A DNA stretch of 64,000 nt from Sulfurimonas sp. HSL3-7 (GCF_039645985.1 NZ_CP147919.1:2356001-2420000), one strand, 5' to 3'. Counted from the first letter of the stretch, positions 54,032 to 63,944 are shown. Notes: generated by a model not told the origin, from the letters alone. Numbers and translations: made by a program.

Positions 54032-55861
54032 ATGAGATGGTTTATAGTTATACTCTTTTTGAAAGCTGCGGTATGGTCCGCTTCGATCGATACCAATCTG
54101 TATGAAGGCACGGACAAAGAGGCCTATTACCTGACGATCGCTGAGCGGATTGAGACAGAGGCCAAAAGCGGCCTCACCTCCGAAGAGACCATAAAGGAAG
54201 AGCGGCTGCAGTTGGCAAGGGTTCGCAGCGCCGCAGCGCAGGTCCCGAAGATAGAACGCTACGATCTTACAGCTCTTGCTGACGGTGCAAATACGCTCCA
54301 TGGGTATTACGGCGCCATCAATGCCGGGGCATCTTTGCGCTTGCGAATGGAGCAGCGTCGAAAAATGCTCCGTGACCTCTCTTCCAAGACGGCATTTTTA
54401 AAGCAGTCTATCGAACGTATCGTCAAAGAGGAGAAGCCCCGGCTCCTCTCTTATCAGCTCCAGTATGCCTACTATAAACTCCAGCAGAAAAACCTTGAAG
54501 CGAGAGTGGATCTTCTGCAGACCCACGGACAGGAGGTCATGGATCTGCTTGTTAAGCATCTCGCCCTGCTGCAGTGCGATGTTCACAAAACAGTTGATGA
54601 GGCATTGGCCCGCAGCACTGCAGCGCTCGAACAGGCCCTTCAGCAGAAGGTCGCACTGCAGATCAGCCTTGAAAAGGCGATGATTGAAGGCAGCGGTAAA
54701 TCAGCGCCGCTTCAACAGAAGATCAATGCTGCCGAAACGCAATACCAGCAGGCGCTGACTGCAAAGATCGGTGCAGAGGTACAGCAGTCTCTCTGCATGT
54801 TGAAACAGAAGCGAAATAAAGCTTTTTTTGCCCGGCTTGAGGAGATACAGACTCTCTCGGAAAACCTTTCCAAAGAGGAGCGACCCCGCTATGAGCAGAT
54901 ACTTGCCATCCTCAGGGAACTCGCCAAGGAGGTGTTCGGTTCGACAAAACTCTTCATCGGAGACACCCAGCACGAAAGCATGGCCGCCCTGACGAAGATC
55001 AAAGAGACGTTCACTGCACCGCTGTTCGTCTATAACGAACAGCCCATCAGTCTGCTGAGTCTTCTTAAAGCCCTTATCTGGGTTATTCTCGGATTTTTTC
55101 TGGGCGTGCTGTACAAACGGTGGATAGCGCGTGTGGCCCGCCGGTGGCCCGACATGAGCCAGATGTCCATCCGGCTGGCCTCCAATATCGGATATTACCT
55201 GATCGTGATCATCACCTTCATCATTGCCATCGGCAGTATCGGCATCGACATGACCTCCATCTCGTTGATCGCCGGGGCGCTCTCCATCGGTATCGGTTTC
55301 GGGCTTCAGACCGTTGTCTCCAACCTGATCGCGGGGATCATTCTAATGTTCGAACGCACCATCCGCATCGGCGACACGATCGAGATCAGCGATATGCTGC
55401 GCGGCAGGGTGACCGACATGCGTATCCGATCGACCACGATCAAAACTTTCGACAACATCGACATCGTCGTTCCCAACTCCTCGTTCATCCAGAACAATGT
55501 CATCAACTGGACGCTGGATGACCCGACCAGACGCCTGCACATCCCTTTTGGCGTCGCGTACGGTACCGAAGTCGAACGCGTCAAAAAAGTGATCCTCGAA
55601 GAGCTCGAAAAAAGTGCGTTGACCTATATTAAGGACAATAGTGAGAAAAAACCAGAAGTCTGGATGGTCGCCATGAACAGCAGCAGCGTTGATTTTGAGC
55701 TGCTTGTTTGGGTAGAATGGGCTAGTAAACTACGCCCCAACTCGCTGCGGTCGGATTTTCTGATTCTGATCTACAATGCGCTGTACAAACACGGTATTCA
55801 GATACCGTTTCCGCAACTTGATCTCTACGTCAAGCAGCTGCCTGCAGACACACTGAAATAA
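54032..55861 (+). CDS. Long MscS-family mechanosensitive channel with periplasmic coiled-coil domain
   Basis: A 609-residue channel. Signal peptide (MRWFIVILFLKAAVWSA), then about 320 residues of helical, coiled-coil-rich periplasmic domain, membrane helices near 345-365 and 385-410, and the pore helix plus beta domain (ALSIGIGFGLQTVVSNLIAGIILMFERTIRIGDTIEI). The C-terminus is the alpha/beta vestibule. It resembles MscK/YbiO-type long channels. It leads a three-gene operon with the RNA-type MBL and LOG genes (10- and 16-base spacers). Confidence 0.9.
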   Translation: MRWFIVILFLKAAVWSASIDTNLYEGTDKEAYYLTIAERIETEAKSGLTSEETIKEERLQLARVRSAAAQVPKIERYDLTALADGANTLHGYYGAINAGASLRLRMEQRRKMLRDLSSKTAFLKQSIERIVKEEKPRLLSYQLQYAYYKLQQKNLEARVDLLQTHGQEVMDLLVKHLALLQCDVHKTVDEALARSTAALEQALQQKVALQISLEKAMIEGSGKSAPLQQKINAAETQYQQALTAKIGAEVQQSLCMLKQKRNKAFFARLEEIQTLSENLSKEERPRYEQILAILRELAKEVFGSTKLFIGDTQHESMAALTKIKETFTAPLFVYNEQPISLLSLLKALIWVILGFFLGVLYKRWIARVARRWPDMSQMSIRLASNIGYYLIVIITFIIAIGSIGIDMTSISLIAGALSIGIGFGLQTVVSNLIAGIILMFERTIRIGDTIEISDMLRGRVTDMRIRSTTIKTFDNIDIVVPNSSFIQNNVINWTLDDPTRRLHIPFGVAYGTEVERVKKVILEELEKSALTYIKDNSEKKPEVWMVAMNSSSVDFELLVWVEWASKLRPNSLRSDFLILIYNALYKHGIQIPFPQLDLYVKQLPADTLK

Positions 55862-55871
55862 AGGAGAAGCG

Positions 55872-57269
55872 ATGGCAAAAGTAACATCATACGGAGCGGC
55901 CCAGACCGTCACAGGCTCATGTCACCTCGTTAAGATCAATTCGGTAGAGATTCTGATCGACTGCGGCATGTTCCAGGGGGACACCGGCGGTATGAGCAAC
56001 TATGAACCCTTTGCGTTCGATCCGGCCAAGATACAGTATCTCATCCTGACCCATGCCCACCTTGACCATATCGGAAGGGTCGCCAAGCTGGTCAAAGAGG
56101 GCTTTGACGGCGAGATCATTGCGACCCAGCCCACCTACGATATTGCCAAGATCATGCTGCTCGACAGTGCCGGGATCCTCGAAGAGGAGTACAGAACCCT
56201 GAAAAGAAAGGCACGCCGCCGCGGCGAGGAGGAGAGTGTTTCCGAACCGCTCTATACCCAGGAGCATGTCCATCAGGTATTTGAAAAAAAATGGCATACG
56301 CTCGAATATTTCGAGCACCATAAACTGCGCCAGCATATCAGAGTCTCTTTGGGCAATGCGGGGCATATTATGGGGAGTGCTTTCGTCATTCTCGACTACC
56401 ACGAGGAGAGTGAACCAAAACGCATCGTCTTTTCCGGCGACATCGGCAGTCCCCACCGGCTGATCATCGACAGTGCCGATACGGTCGACAAAGCCGATGC
56501 GCTTTTTATCGAATCGACTTACGGCGACCGCGACCATAAGCCGTTGCTGGAAAGTGTACACGAATTCAAAAAGGCCGTCACCGAGACCCTTGAACGCGGC
56601 GGAAACGTGCTGATCCCCTCCTTTGCGCTTGAGCGTACCCAGGAGATCCTCTGGCTGCTGCACGAAATGTTTAAGGCCCATACACTGCCGGAGTGCCGTG
56701 TTTTTCTCGACAGCCCGCTGGCTATCAAAGCGACCGAGCTCTACAACAAATACCCGCTCCAGCTCAGCGACGAGGTTGAATGGGAGGCGGCCATCGGCAG
56801 TGACCCTTTTTCCTTCAAGTGGCTTGAAATGACCTCGACCAGGGATGAGTCCATGGAGATCAACCGGGTCAGAGAACGGGCGATCATCATTGCCGGCAGC
56901 GGCATGTGTACAGGCGGACGCATCATGCACCATCTCAAAAACCGCCTCTGGAACCCGAAAAATGCGGTGATTTTCGTGGGTTATCAGGTTGAGGGGACAC
57001 TCGGACGCCGTATCATCGACGGCGCGAAGTTTGTCAGAATCTACAATGAAGAGATCATTACCAAGGCGCAGGTCTATACGATCAACGGATTTTCAGCCCA
57101 TGCCGACCAGAGTGATCTCATCGACTGGATACGTCCTATCAAAGGGCTGAAGACCCTCTGTCTGGTCCACGGCGAAGAAGAGAAGATGGAGCTCTTTGCG
57201 AAGGCGATCAACGAAGCATTGAAAATAGACGCACACATCATGAAACGCGGCATTCCTGTCACATTATAA
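55872..57269 (+). CDS. Metallo-beta-lactamase-fold / beta-CASP RNA-processing-type protein
   Basis: A 465-residue protein. Zinc motif THAHLDHIGR (His61, His63, Asp65, His66), further ligand regions SGDIGSPH and FIESTYGDRDH, the beta-CASP part with ALERTQEILWLL and GSGMCTGGRIMHHL, and the C-terminal GFSAHADQSDLIDWI. This is the CPSF-73-like / RNA-specificity type, so it may be an RNase. Its place after a channel gene does not explain its role. RBS AGGAG. Confidence 0.9.
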   Translation: MAKVTSYGAAQTVTGSCHLVKINSVEILIDCGMFQGDTGGMSNYEPFAFDPAKIQYLILTHAHLDHIGRVAKLVKEGFDGEIIATQPTYDIAKIMLLDSAGILEEEYRTLKRKARRRGEEESVSEPLYTQEHVHQVFEKKWHTLEYFEHHKLRQHIRVSLGNAGHIMGSAFVILDYHEESEPKRIVFSGDIGSPHRLIIDSADTVDKADALFIESTYGDRDHKPLLESVHEFKKAVTETLERGGNVLIPSFALERTQEILWLLHEMFKAHTLPECRVFLDSPLAIKATELYNKYPLQLSDEVEWEAAIGSDPFSFKWLEMTSTRDESMEINRVRERAIIIAGSGMCTGGRIMHHLKNRLWNPKNAVIFVGYQVEGTLGRRIIDGAKFVRIYNEEIITKAQVYTINGFSAHADQSDLIDWIRPIKGLKTLCLVHGEEEKMELFAKAINEALKIDAHIMKRGIPVTL

Positions 57270-57285
57270 AAGGATACAGACGACG

Positions 57286-58257
57286 ATGCGAAAAGGCAGA
57301 AAAAACCACAACGGGTTCCACAGAAAATTCGGCATTCCAAAACCGCCGAAGGTGACAATACGCGAAGAGCAGCTTCCCAGCGAAAGGCCCAAACCCGCGA
57401 TGGAAGACCCCGGTGCTCCCCAGCGGATGCACGAATTGCTGCAAAGCCCGAACTACCGTCCTGCCGATGAGGACCCCGATTTTCTAAGAGAAGATGCCGT
57501 ACGCGGTCTTCGGCTGCAGGCGGATTATCTCAAGACTGAACTGCTGCTGCAGCAGTACGGGATTGAACATACGATAACCGTCTTCGGCGGAACACGGATT
57601 GCCGAGGAGGCCGAAGCACGTCGAAACCTGTATGAAGCGCAGAAGGCCCTTGAACGCGACCCTGATGATAAAGCGCTGCGCCACAAATGCAAGTGCTGCG
57701 AGAATATTCTGCATAAAAGCCGCTTTTATACAATAGGAAGGGAGTTCGGTCAGATCGTCGGCCGGTCGGGGGAAGGGCCGAGTGATTGCCGGATCACCAT
57801 CATGACCGGCGGCGGACCGGGGGTCATGGAAGCTGTAAACCGTGGTGCTTTCGACGTTGGAGCCAAATCGATCGGACTTAATATCAGCCTTCCCCGCGAA
57901 CAGTTCCCCAACCCCTACATCTCGCCCGAACTCTGTTTCCAGCTCCACTACTTCAGTATGCGTAAACTTCACTTTTTTAGCAGGGCCAAGGCGTTGGTGG
58001 CGTTCCCGGGAGGTTTCGGTACGCTTGACGAACTTGCAGAGGCATTGACGCTGGTACAGACTCGCAAGATCGCACCATTTCCCATTATCCTTGTCGGACA
58101 GGCGTTCTGGGAAAGGGTGCTCGATTTTGACTATCTGCTCGACGAGGGGGTCATCGATCCTGAGGATACGGAACTTTTTTGGTATGCTGAAACTGCCCAG
58201 GAGATCTGGGACGGCATCTTGCATTGGCACCTTGAAAACGGCACCCCACTCATATAG
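57286..58257 (+). CDS. LOG-family (TIGR00730-like) nucleotide-metabolising protein
   Basis: A 323-residue protein. Core from about residue 140 has TGGGPGVMEAVNRGA, the SMRKLHFFSRAKALVAFPGGFGTLDELAEAL motif (PGGxGTxxE) and QTRKIAPFPIILVG, as in the LOG / lysine-decarboxylase-named family, whose active members are nucleoside 5'-monophosphate phosphoribohydrolases. The N-terminal 90 or so residues are basic and Pro-rich, and contain a CKCC pair region near 128. Last gene of the channel operon. Confidence 0.87.
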   Translation: MRKGRKNHNGFHRKFGIPKPPKVTIREEQLPSERPKPAMEDPGAPQRMHELLQSPNYRPADEDPDFLREDAVRGLRLQADYLKTELLLQQYGIEHTITVFGGTRIAEEAEARRNLYEAQKALERDPDDKALRHKCKCCENILHKSRFYTIGREFGQIVGRSGEGPSDCRITIMTGGGPGVMEAVNRGAFDVGAKSIGLNISLPREQFPNPYISPELCFQLHYFSMRKLHFFSRAKALVAFPGGFGTLDELAEALTLVQTRKIAPFPIILVGQAFWERVLDFDYLLDEGVIDPEDTELFWYAETAQEIWDGILHWHLENGTPLI

Positions 58258-58289
58258 GTTTTTGAAGATCACAGTGGAGACGGCCGTGT

Positions 58290-59300
58290 TTATTTCGCCA
58301 CGATCCCCCGCAGAAGCCGCCCGAGTATGTCGGCACCGGTAATGATCCGGCGGTCCTCTCCCCAGATCAGGATGATATCTTCGTCAATGACGTCGTCTTC
58401 CGTATGTTCCGCATCCACCTGCAACCCTGACAGGGTATCGCCGAGGGTCGACTCCAGGTTGGAGATGATCATCGGCCGATGGCAGTGTTCCATCGGATTA
58501 AAGGTCTCAAATTCAAACAGCGCGGCATTGATAAAACCGTCAGCATCGATGACCAGACGGGGGTTGTCGCGCATATCGGTTAGAATGACCCACGACTTCT
58601 TTGACCTGTGTATACGGCGCAAGAAACGGTCCTTCGCAGAGGGGGTGATAGAGGGGAAGATCGGCCACTTCCCTTCGAACTTCAGGGGAATGATGCTCAA
58701 CGGATCGATGCGTTCGCCCTCCTCGCTCACCTTTAGATCGTCGATCGCCAGAAAGTTCAGCGCTCCCTTGCCTTCGACATGGGTGATCTCGGAATCGCTC
58801 TCGCGTATATGCATACGGAGCATCTCTTCGATCTCGTTCTCCCGAAAGAACTGTACCGCTTCTCTGCCCAGCCACAGGTCAAGCACCTTCGCCGACGGTC
58901 TGGCCAGCGGCCACAGCAAAAGCTGATAAAAACGCAACACCGGGGCGAGCCCGGAGGCCATACGCAGAGCGTGGCGTGAGAAGTAGGCCTGCGGTGCGAT
59001 CTCGCCGAAGAGCGTGATGATGACCGTAGAGAAGAGGAAAGCCATCACCCCCGCCATGACCGAGTTCGAAAGGAGGGCCATCAGGACATTGATGCCGACA
59101 TTCCCCCAGAGTATCGTCGTCAAAAGAAAGTTGGCGTCTTCGCGCATCGCCAGAACAGTCTCAGCGGCACGGTTGCCGTGGGATATCTCGATCTTGAGCC
59201 GCATCTTGCTGATGCTGAAAAATGCGAGGTTGAGCCCGGAGAACATCGCCGATTGCGAAACGCAAAAGGCGATGCCCAGCCAGATAGGTATATCGGTCAT
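58290..59300 (-). CDS. CNNM/CorC-type (DUF21) membrane protein
   Basis: A 336-residue protein. The N-terminal DUF21/CNNM membrane domain (about 1-165) has SGLNLAFFSISKMRL and LFGEIAPQAYFSRHA. A cytoplasmic CBS-pair region follows in degenerate form, with PRLVIDADGFINAALFEFE, then a C-terminal acidic stretch (DAEHTEDDVIDEDIILIWGED). Relatives move or sense Mg2+/Co2+. The start at 59300 has AGGAG; the upstream starts at 59318 and 59327 are less likely. It is the last gene of a minus-strand set that also has a DUF389 protein and a P2A ATPase. Confidence 0.85.
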   Translation of the reverse strand: MTDIPIWLGIAFCVSQSAMFSGLNLAFFSISKMRLKIEISHGNRAAETVLAMREDANFLLTTILWGNVGINVLMALLSNSVMAGVMAFLFSTVIITLFGEIAPQAYFSRHALRMASGLAPVLRFYQLLLWPLARPSAKVLDLWLGREAVQFFRENEIEEMLRMHIRESDSEITHVEGKGALNFLAIDDLKVSEEGERIDPLSIIPLKFEGKWPIFPSITPSAKDRFLRRIHRSKKSWVILTDMRDNPRLVIDADGFINAALFEFETFNPMEHCHRPMIISNLESTLGDTLSGLQVDAEHTEDDVIDEDIILIWGEDRRIITGADILGRLLRGIVAK

Positions 59301-59374
59301 ATCATCTCCTGACGACATCTTACGCAAAAGCAGATAAAACCAATCTCACCCATCCTCTTTTTCACTTTCCGTCG

Positions 59375-61276
59375 CTAGTGCAGTTCGATCTCGGATAGCA
59401 CATTGACGACAACAGGCCGTTCCAGCGCCTTGTCGATCGCCTCTTTGAGCCGCTGAAGCTGATCGCCTCCCAGCATTGAGGCGCTCCTTGTCTCAATGTA
59501 GACGACGGGGGTCTCCCTGCTCAAATCGACGGAAAGCGCGCGGACGGTGACCGGCTGACCGTCGAGCTGCAGATGTTCGACAGTTTTAAGTTGTGTAAGG
59601 ATCCTGTGCTGTTCTATCACCTGATAGAACGAAAAAAGCAGCGGCACCGACACAAAAGCAAGGAAGACGGTCGTCAGGACGATCCCTTTCGTCGCCCGCC
59701 TGACGGGTGCAAAACCGAGCAGCAGGAACGTCAGCGCCGCCGAAAGGGTAATCCCCGCCAGGTTGGTCATAAAGAGGAGAAACGCCCCGTAAAGGACTTC
59801 GCCGTCCCACCAGCCGATACCGATTCCCGCAACGCTCAGCGGCGGCACAAGTGCGACCGCGATCGCCACTCCTGCGAGGCTTTTGGCCACTTCAGACTTG
59901 GCGTGGGCGTAAGCTCCCGCAACACCGGCGATGATCGCCACCATAAGATCGAGAAGATTCGGGTTTAACCGGCTCTGCATCTCATCGGTCAGAAGATTCA
60001 ACGGCAGCAGGTAGGCATAGAGGCAGGAGAAGACGAGCGCCGTCACGATCCCGACAAGGAAGGTTGTCGTACTCTCTTTCATGAGCTCTTTTTCACCCCG
60101 TACGACACCCATAGAAAAGGAGACAATAGGTGCCATCAACGGTGCAAGGATCATCGCACCGATAATGACGGGTGCCGAATTCTGGAAGAGCCCTGTCGTC
60201 GCCAGCAGGGTACTGAGGATCATCAGTATGATAAAGACGGATGAGATCCTGGCACTCTGGCGCAGGCCGACAAAAAGCTCTTTGAAGTCCTCTTCGTCCG
60301 CCTTCGGAAAGAAGGGGACAGGTTCGCTTGCCAGCATCGTGACCATCTCGCCTTTGGGGAGTCCCTGTATCCGGATGGTCTCCTTCTCCTCTTTCGACTG
60401 TTCAGCCGGGACATCGGTGATTTTCCGGCCGAGATAGATGCGGGCCCCATCCCTTGCCACCTCCAGAGTAAGCCGGGTATCGCTCGCCACAATCCCGTCG
60501 AACATATATTCGATGGGTCTCGGACTGCTGATCTCGAGTCCGGACGAGATGATCAGGCCGATACTTTTGGGAAGGCGGTCGATATAGAGCCTGTTAAGAA
60601 AATAGCTCAAAAAGAGGTAGTAAAGGTAGGTAAAAACACTTGCCGGTGCAAGGATCAGTGCATTGAGCTTGCCGTCGTGGAGAGAAAGGTTCTCTCTCAG
60701 CAAATTGTGGCTCACTCCGCTGACATTGTGTTCGAAGATCATAATACCGGTTGCAGCGGTACTGGTAATGTTGCCCTTGGCCGTGGTGATCGTATAGTGC
60801 TGGAACGAAAGCGCTCTGAATGAGGAGAAGAAAGCCGCTGTCTTTTGGAAGAGCCCTCTATAGACGTCGTGTACGCGGTTCATCCCGTGGACGTTTCCTA
60901 TGACGATATTGCCGATCACAGGCAAGCCGTTGCATAACAACAGATCGACCGGGGTCGCTTCCGTCGCCTTCAATACATCGTCGATCGCTTCAAACAGGTC
61001 ATGGACGATACCGTAGCTTCGCATTGCATAGGGGCAGAGGTCGTTGGGTAGAATACCCACCTCCATAGCACCCACCGCCTCATTCTTGAAGAGTTCTCTG
61101 ATCTCCCCATCGGATAGATATAAAAGGTAGAGCGTCTTCTCGGCCGGCTGGTCAAATTTTGAGAATGTGACGGTCTCTGTCTTCAGCCGGTACTGCGTAC
61201 CGAGATACTCTTCAATATTGCCGATAACGGTGTCGTCAGTCTCTTCGCCGACAAGAAGAATCACGCGCTCATACAT
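59375..61276 (-). CDS. DUF389 membrane protein fused to degenerate lipid-kinase-like domain
   Basis: A 633-residue protein. The C-terminal part (about 335-545) is a DUF389 membrane domain with about seven helices (ATTGLFQNSAPVIIGAMILAPLMAPIVS is the signature). The N-terminal 310 residues resemble a diacylglycerol/sphingosine-kinase-type fold: ILPNDLCPYAMRSYGI corresponds to the LPxGTxNDFAxxLGI element and LSLHDGKLNALILAP to the C-terminal DGxLDVVLL segment. The GGDGT ATP motif is replaced by YLSDGEIREL, so kinase activity is doubtful. A short C-terminal soluble tail contains TRSASMLGGDQL. DUF389 function is unknown. Confidence 0.78.
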   Translation of the reverse strand: MYERVILLVGEETDDTVIGNIEEYLGTQYRLKTETVTFSKFDQPAEKTLYLLYLSDGEIRELFKNEAVGAMEVGILPNDLCPYAMRSYGIVHDLFEAIDDVLKATEATPVDLLLCNGLPVIGNIVIGNVHGMNRVHDVYRGLFQKTAAFFSSFRALSFQHYTITTAKGNITSTAATGIMIFEHNVSGVSHNLLRENLSLHDGKLNALILAPASVFTYLYYLFLSYFLNRLYIDRLPKSIGLIISSGLEISSPRPIEYMFDGIVASDTRLTLEVARDGARIYLGRKITDVPAEQSKEEKETIRIQGLPKGEMVTMLASEPVPFFPKADEEDFKELFVGLRQSARISSVFIILMILSTLLATTGLFQNSAPVIIGAMILAPLMAPIVSFSMGVVRGEKELMKESTTTFLVGIVTALVFSCLYAYLLPLNLLTDEMQSRLNPNLLDLMVAIIAGVAGAYAHAKSEVAKSLAGVAIAVALVPPLSVAGIGIGWWDGEVLYGAFLLFMTNLAGITLSAALTFLLLGFAPVRRATKGIVLTTVFLAFVSVPLLFSFYQVIEQHRILTQLKTVEHLQLDGQPVTVRALSVDLSRETPVVYIETRSASMLGGDQLQRLKEAIDKALERPVVVNVLSEIELH

Positions 61277-61343
61277 AAGCTCTCTTTTTTTCTACATCAT
61301 ACACTAAATCCGGACGCATTGCACCACTCTCCCGCAGCAGCCA

Positions 61344-63881
61344 TCATACTTTGGTATGGACATAGTGCCGATATCCGAACTCTGCCCATTTTCTGGCTTC
61401 GATGAGACAAAAGACGCTCAACGCCATCGCCAGAATATAGCCCGACGCTTCAAGATCCGGCAGTTCGGCATGAAACCATTCACCCGCAAAAAAGAGTACG
61501 GCCCCCTGCAAAAAAACGCCGATAGAGATTCCCAGCCAGAGATAGGGACTGATGGTCAGACTGGTGCGGATATGCTTTAGAAACGGTTCATGCTCTTTGA
61601 GCGACTGCAGGCCGTTGACCCAGATGGCGACGATCATCGCCGTAAAGACGGTCGAGACGGCAGCATCATGACCCCGGGCCGTGATGGTCACATGATAGAG
61701 CCAGAGCCCCAGAAGGCCGATGACAGCCGAGGCGTAGAGGGTCCGGGCGATCTGTATCTTGTCGAAAAACTGGGTATCGGGTTTTCTGGGGCTGCCTTTC
61801 ATCACATCACCCTCCTCTCTGATAAAGGGGAAGGTCTTGTCCAGAGCGCTGTCGGCTACGATGTTGATCCAGAGGATCTGCAGCGGATAGAGCGGCAGCG
61901 GGTAGCCCATCAGTATGGCTCCCGAGATCAGAATGATCTCGTCGATGCTGGTCGACACGAGGAAGTAGATGGACTTTCTGATGTTGTTGGCGATGATGCG
62001 CCCCTGGCGTACCGCTTCGATGATGACTGAAAGGTCGTTATTGAGCAGGATCATGTTCGCTGTCGCCTTGGCCGCTTCAGCCCCGCTGCCCATCGCGATG
62101 CCGAGATCGGCTGCTTTAAGTGCTGGGACATCATTGGCGCCGTCACCTGTGACGGCGACGATCTCACCGCTCTCCTGTAGCAGTTTGACGATGCGATATT
62201 TGTGTTCTGGCAACATACGGGCCCAGACGGTGGTATCGGCAAGTTTTGTTTTCAGCGCTTCGTCATCCAGATCGCCGACCTCCTCGCCGCTCACGACCCG
62301 ATCACCTTCGCGGTAGATGCCGACCTCTTCGGCAATAGCGGTAGCCGTCAGGGCGTTGTCGCCGGTGATCATCATGATGCGTATGCCGGAATTTCCCGCA
62401 GTCTCCACCGCCGCTTTGACATCCTCTTTCGGCGGATCAAGAAAACCCACCAGTCCGACGATGTCGATCTCCCATGTCTCGATGTCGTCGCTTTCATAAG
62501 TGCCGACACCAAAAGCCAGAACCCTCAGCCCTTTTCGTGCGAATTCGTCGTGAACCGCCTCGAGCTTTTCAAAATCTTCACGGTTGCGCGCAAACTCTTT
62601 GAGTGATTCATACGCCCCTTTGACGACGATCTTGTGCTCTTCATGAATAATGTTCGCACTTGCCATCAGCCGATACTTGGTATCGAAAGGGTAGAAGCTG
62701 GTACGTCGGAATCGTTCTCTGATCTGTTCAAAATGCACGCCAAGCCATTGGGCCAGTGCCGTGTCGATCGGGTCGCCTCTGCCCTGCTCCGACTCATTGG
62801 CCAGGGCGGCGGCGATCTTTGTGAAGCTCTCGTTGATCGCAAAACTCTCTTTGACGACCAGTTTTCCCTGGGTGATCGTGCCGGTCTTGTCCGAAGCGAT
62901 CACCGTTGCGCTGCCGAGGGTCTCTACCGTAGGAAGGTATCGCACCAGGACATTTCTACGGCTCAGCGCCATGGCCCCGATCGTCAGGACAAGGGTCACG
63001 ACGATCGGCAGCCCTTCCGGGATGGCCGATACGATCTCCGCGATCAGCAGCATCGTGATGTCGAGAAGGTCCCGTCCCTGGAAATAGGCGATGATCCCGA
63101 CGATCGCAATAATGGAGAGGGTAAGCAGAAGATGCTTTCTGGTATAGGTGCCGAGCGCCCGGCTCAAAGGACTTTCGGGCGACTCCTCCTGCGCCTTTTC
63201 CGCGATGGAGGCGAGGTAGCTCTTCTGGGCGGTATAGACGGCCACCGCCGTGGCACTTCCTTTGACGACGACGGTGCCCGAAAGGGCCATGTTGTCCAGT
63301 TCGTACGGCAGTGTCTTCCTGGGAAGCGCAACAGCAGCCTCTTTGGTTACCGGTACCGATTCCCCCGTCAATACGGACTCGTCGATAGTCAACCCCTCTA
63401 CCGTGATCAGCCGAAGATCAGCCGGAACGAGATCGCCTTCGCTCAGGAGAATGAGATCTCCAGGGACGATCTCCGATGAGGCAACCCTCTTCTCATCCCC
63501 GTCACGTATCACAGTGACCCTGCTTTCGGTCATCTTTTTCAGGGCTTCGATCGAGGTGAGGGCCTTGAGCTCCTGCCAGAAACCGAGTGCGGTATTGATA
63601 CAGACGATCAACATGATCAGCAGACCGTCGGCGGAGCTGCCAACCGAAAAAGCGATGAGCGCTGCAAACAGGAGGATCAGGACAAGCGGCGACCTGAACT
63701 GCCCTGCCAGAACAGAGAGCCTGCTCACCTTCTGCTGTTCAATTATATTCTTTCCGAACACGCGCTGCCGTGATACGACGTCATCACTTTTGAGGCCATT
63801 CGAAGTGCTCTGCAGCTTTTCCATGGTCTCTTCGACTTTCAAAGAGTGAACATATTCTGGAATGTGCAGGAGAGGTTCCAT
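61344..63881 (-). CDS. P2A-type cation ATPase (Ca2+-ATPase-like)
   Basis: An 845-residue P-type ATPase. M4 motif EIVSAIPEGLPIVVTLVLTIGAMALSRRN (PEGLP, Ca/SERCA-type), phosphorylation site ASDKTGTITQ (Asp331), actuator SVLTGESVPVTK, hinge VTGDGANDVPALKAADLGIAMGSG. The hinge has GANDVPAL in place of the more usual GVNDAPAL. Ca2+ or Mn2+ export is likely but unproven. It is the first gene of a minus-strand set continuing into the DUF389 and CNNM-like genes. Confidence 0.87.
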   Translation of the reverse strand: MEPLLHIPEYVHSLKVEETMEKLQSTSNGLKSDDVVSRQRVFGKNIIEQQKVSRLSVLAGQFRSPLVLILLFAALIAFSVGSSADGLLIMLIVCINTALGFWQELKALTSIEALKKMTESRVTVIRDGDEKRVASSEIVPGDLILLSEGDLVPADLRLITVEGLTIDESVLTGESVPVTKEAAVALPRKTLPYELDNMALSGTVVVKGSATAVAVYTAQKSYLASIAEKAQEESPESPLSRALGTYTRKHLLLTLSIIAIVGIIAYFQGRDLLDITMLLIAEIVSAIPEGLPIVVTLVLTIGAMALSRRNVLVRYLPTVETLGSATVIASDKTGTITQGKLVVKESFAINESFTKIAAALANESEQGRGDPIDTALAQWLGVHFEQIRERFRRTSFYPFDTKYRLMASANIIHEEHKIVVKGAYESLKEFARNREDFEKLEAVHDEFARKGLRVLAFGVGTYESDDIETWEIDIVGLVGFLDPPKEDVKAAVETAGNSGIRIMMITGDNALTATAIAEEVGIYREGDRVVSGEEVGDLDDEALKTKLADTTVWARMLPEHKYRIVKLLQESGEIVAVTGDGANDVPALKAADLGIAMGSGAEAAKATANMILLNNDLSVIIEAVRQGRIIANNIRKSIYFLVSTSIDEIILISGAILMGYPLPLYPLQILWINIVADSALDKTFPFIREEGDVMKGSPRKPDTQFFDKIQIARTLYASAVIGLLGLWLYHVTITARGHDAAVSTVFTAMIVAIWVNGLQSLKEHEPFLKHIRTSLTISPYLWLGISIGVFLQGAVLFFAGEWFHAELPDLEASGYILAMALSVFCLIEARKWAEFGYRHYVHTKV

Positions 63882-63904
63882 GATCAGCCTTCAACTAAAA
63901 GATA

Positions 63905-63944
63905 ACAGTTATATCATATCAAAAAAGCCACAGAGGATAACTGT
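63905..63944. promoter_or_regulatory. Inverted repeat in the promoter region of the P2A ATPase gene
   Basis: Perfect 8-base arms ACAGTTAT (63905-63912) and ATAACTGT (63937-63944), 24 bases apart, directly upstream of the start at 63881. The left arm is itself part of the palindrome ATAACAGTTAT. A TATGAT-like -10 (complement of 63913-63918) lies between. It fits an operator pair of a repressor, which is unknown. Confidence 0.4.

Noticed and set aside
55917..56933. 338-residue minus-strand open frame
   Set aside because: Antisense shadow of the metallo-beta-lactamase-fold gene.
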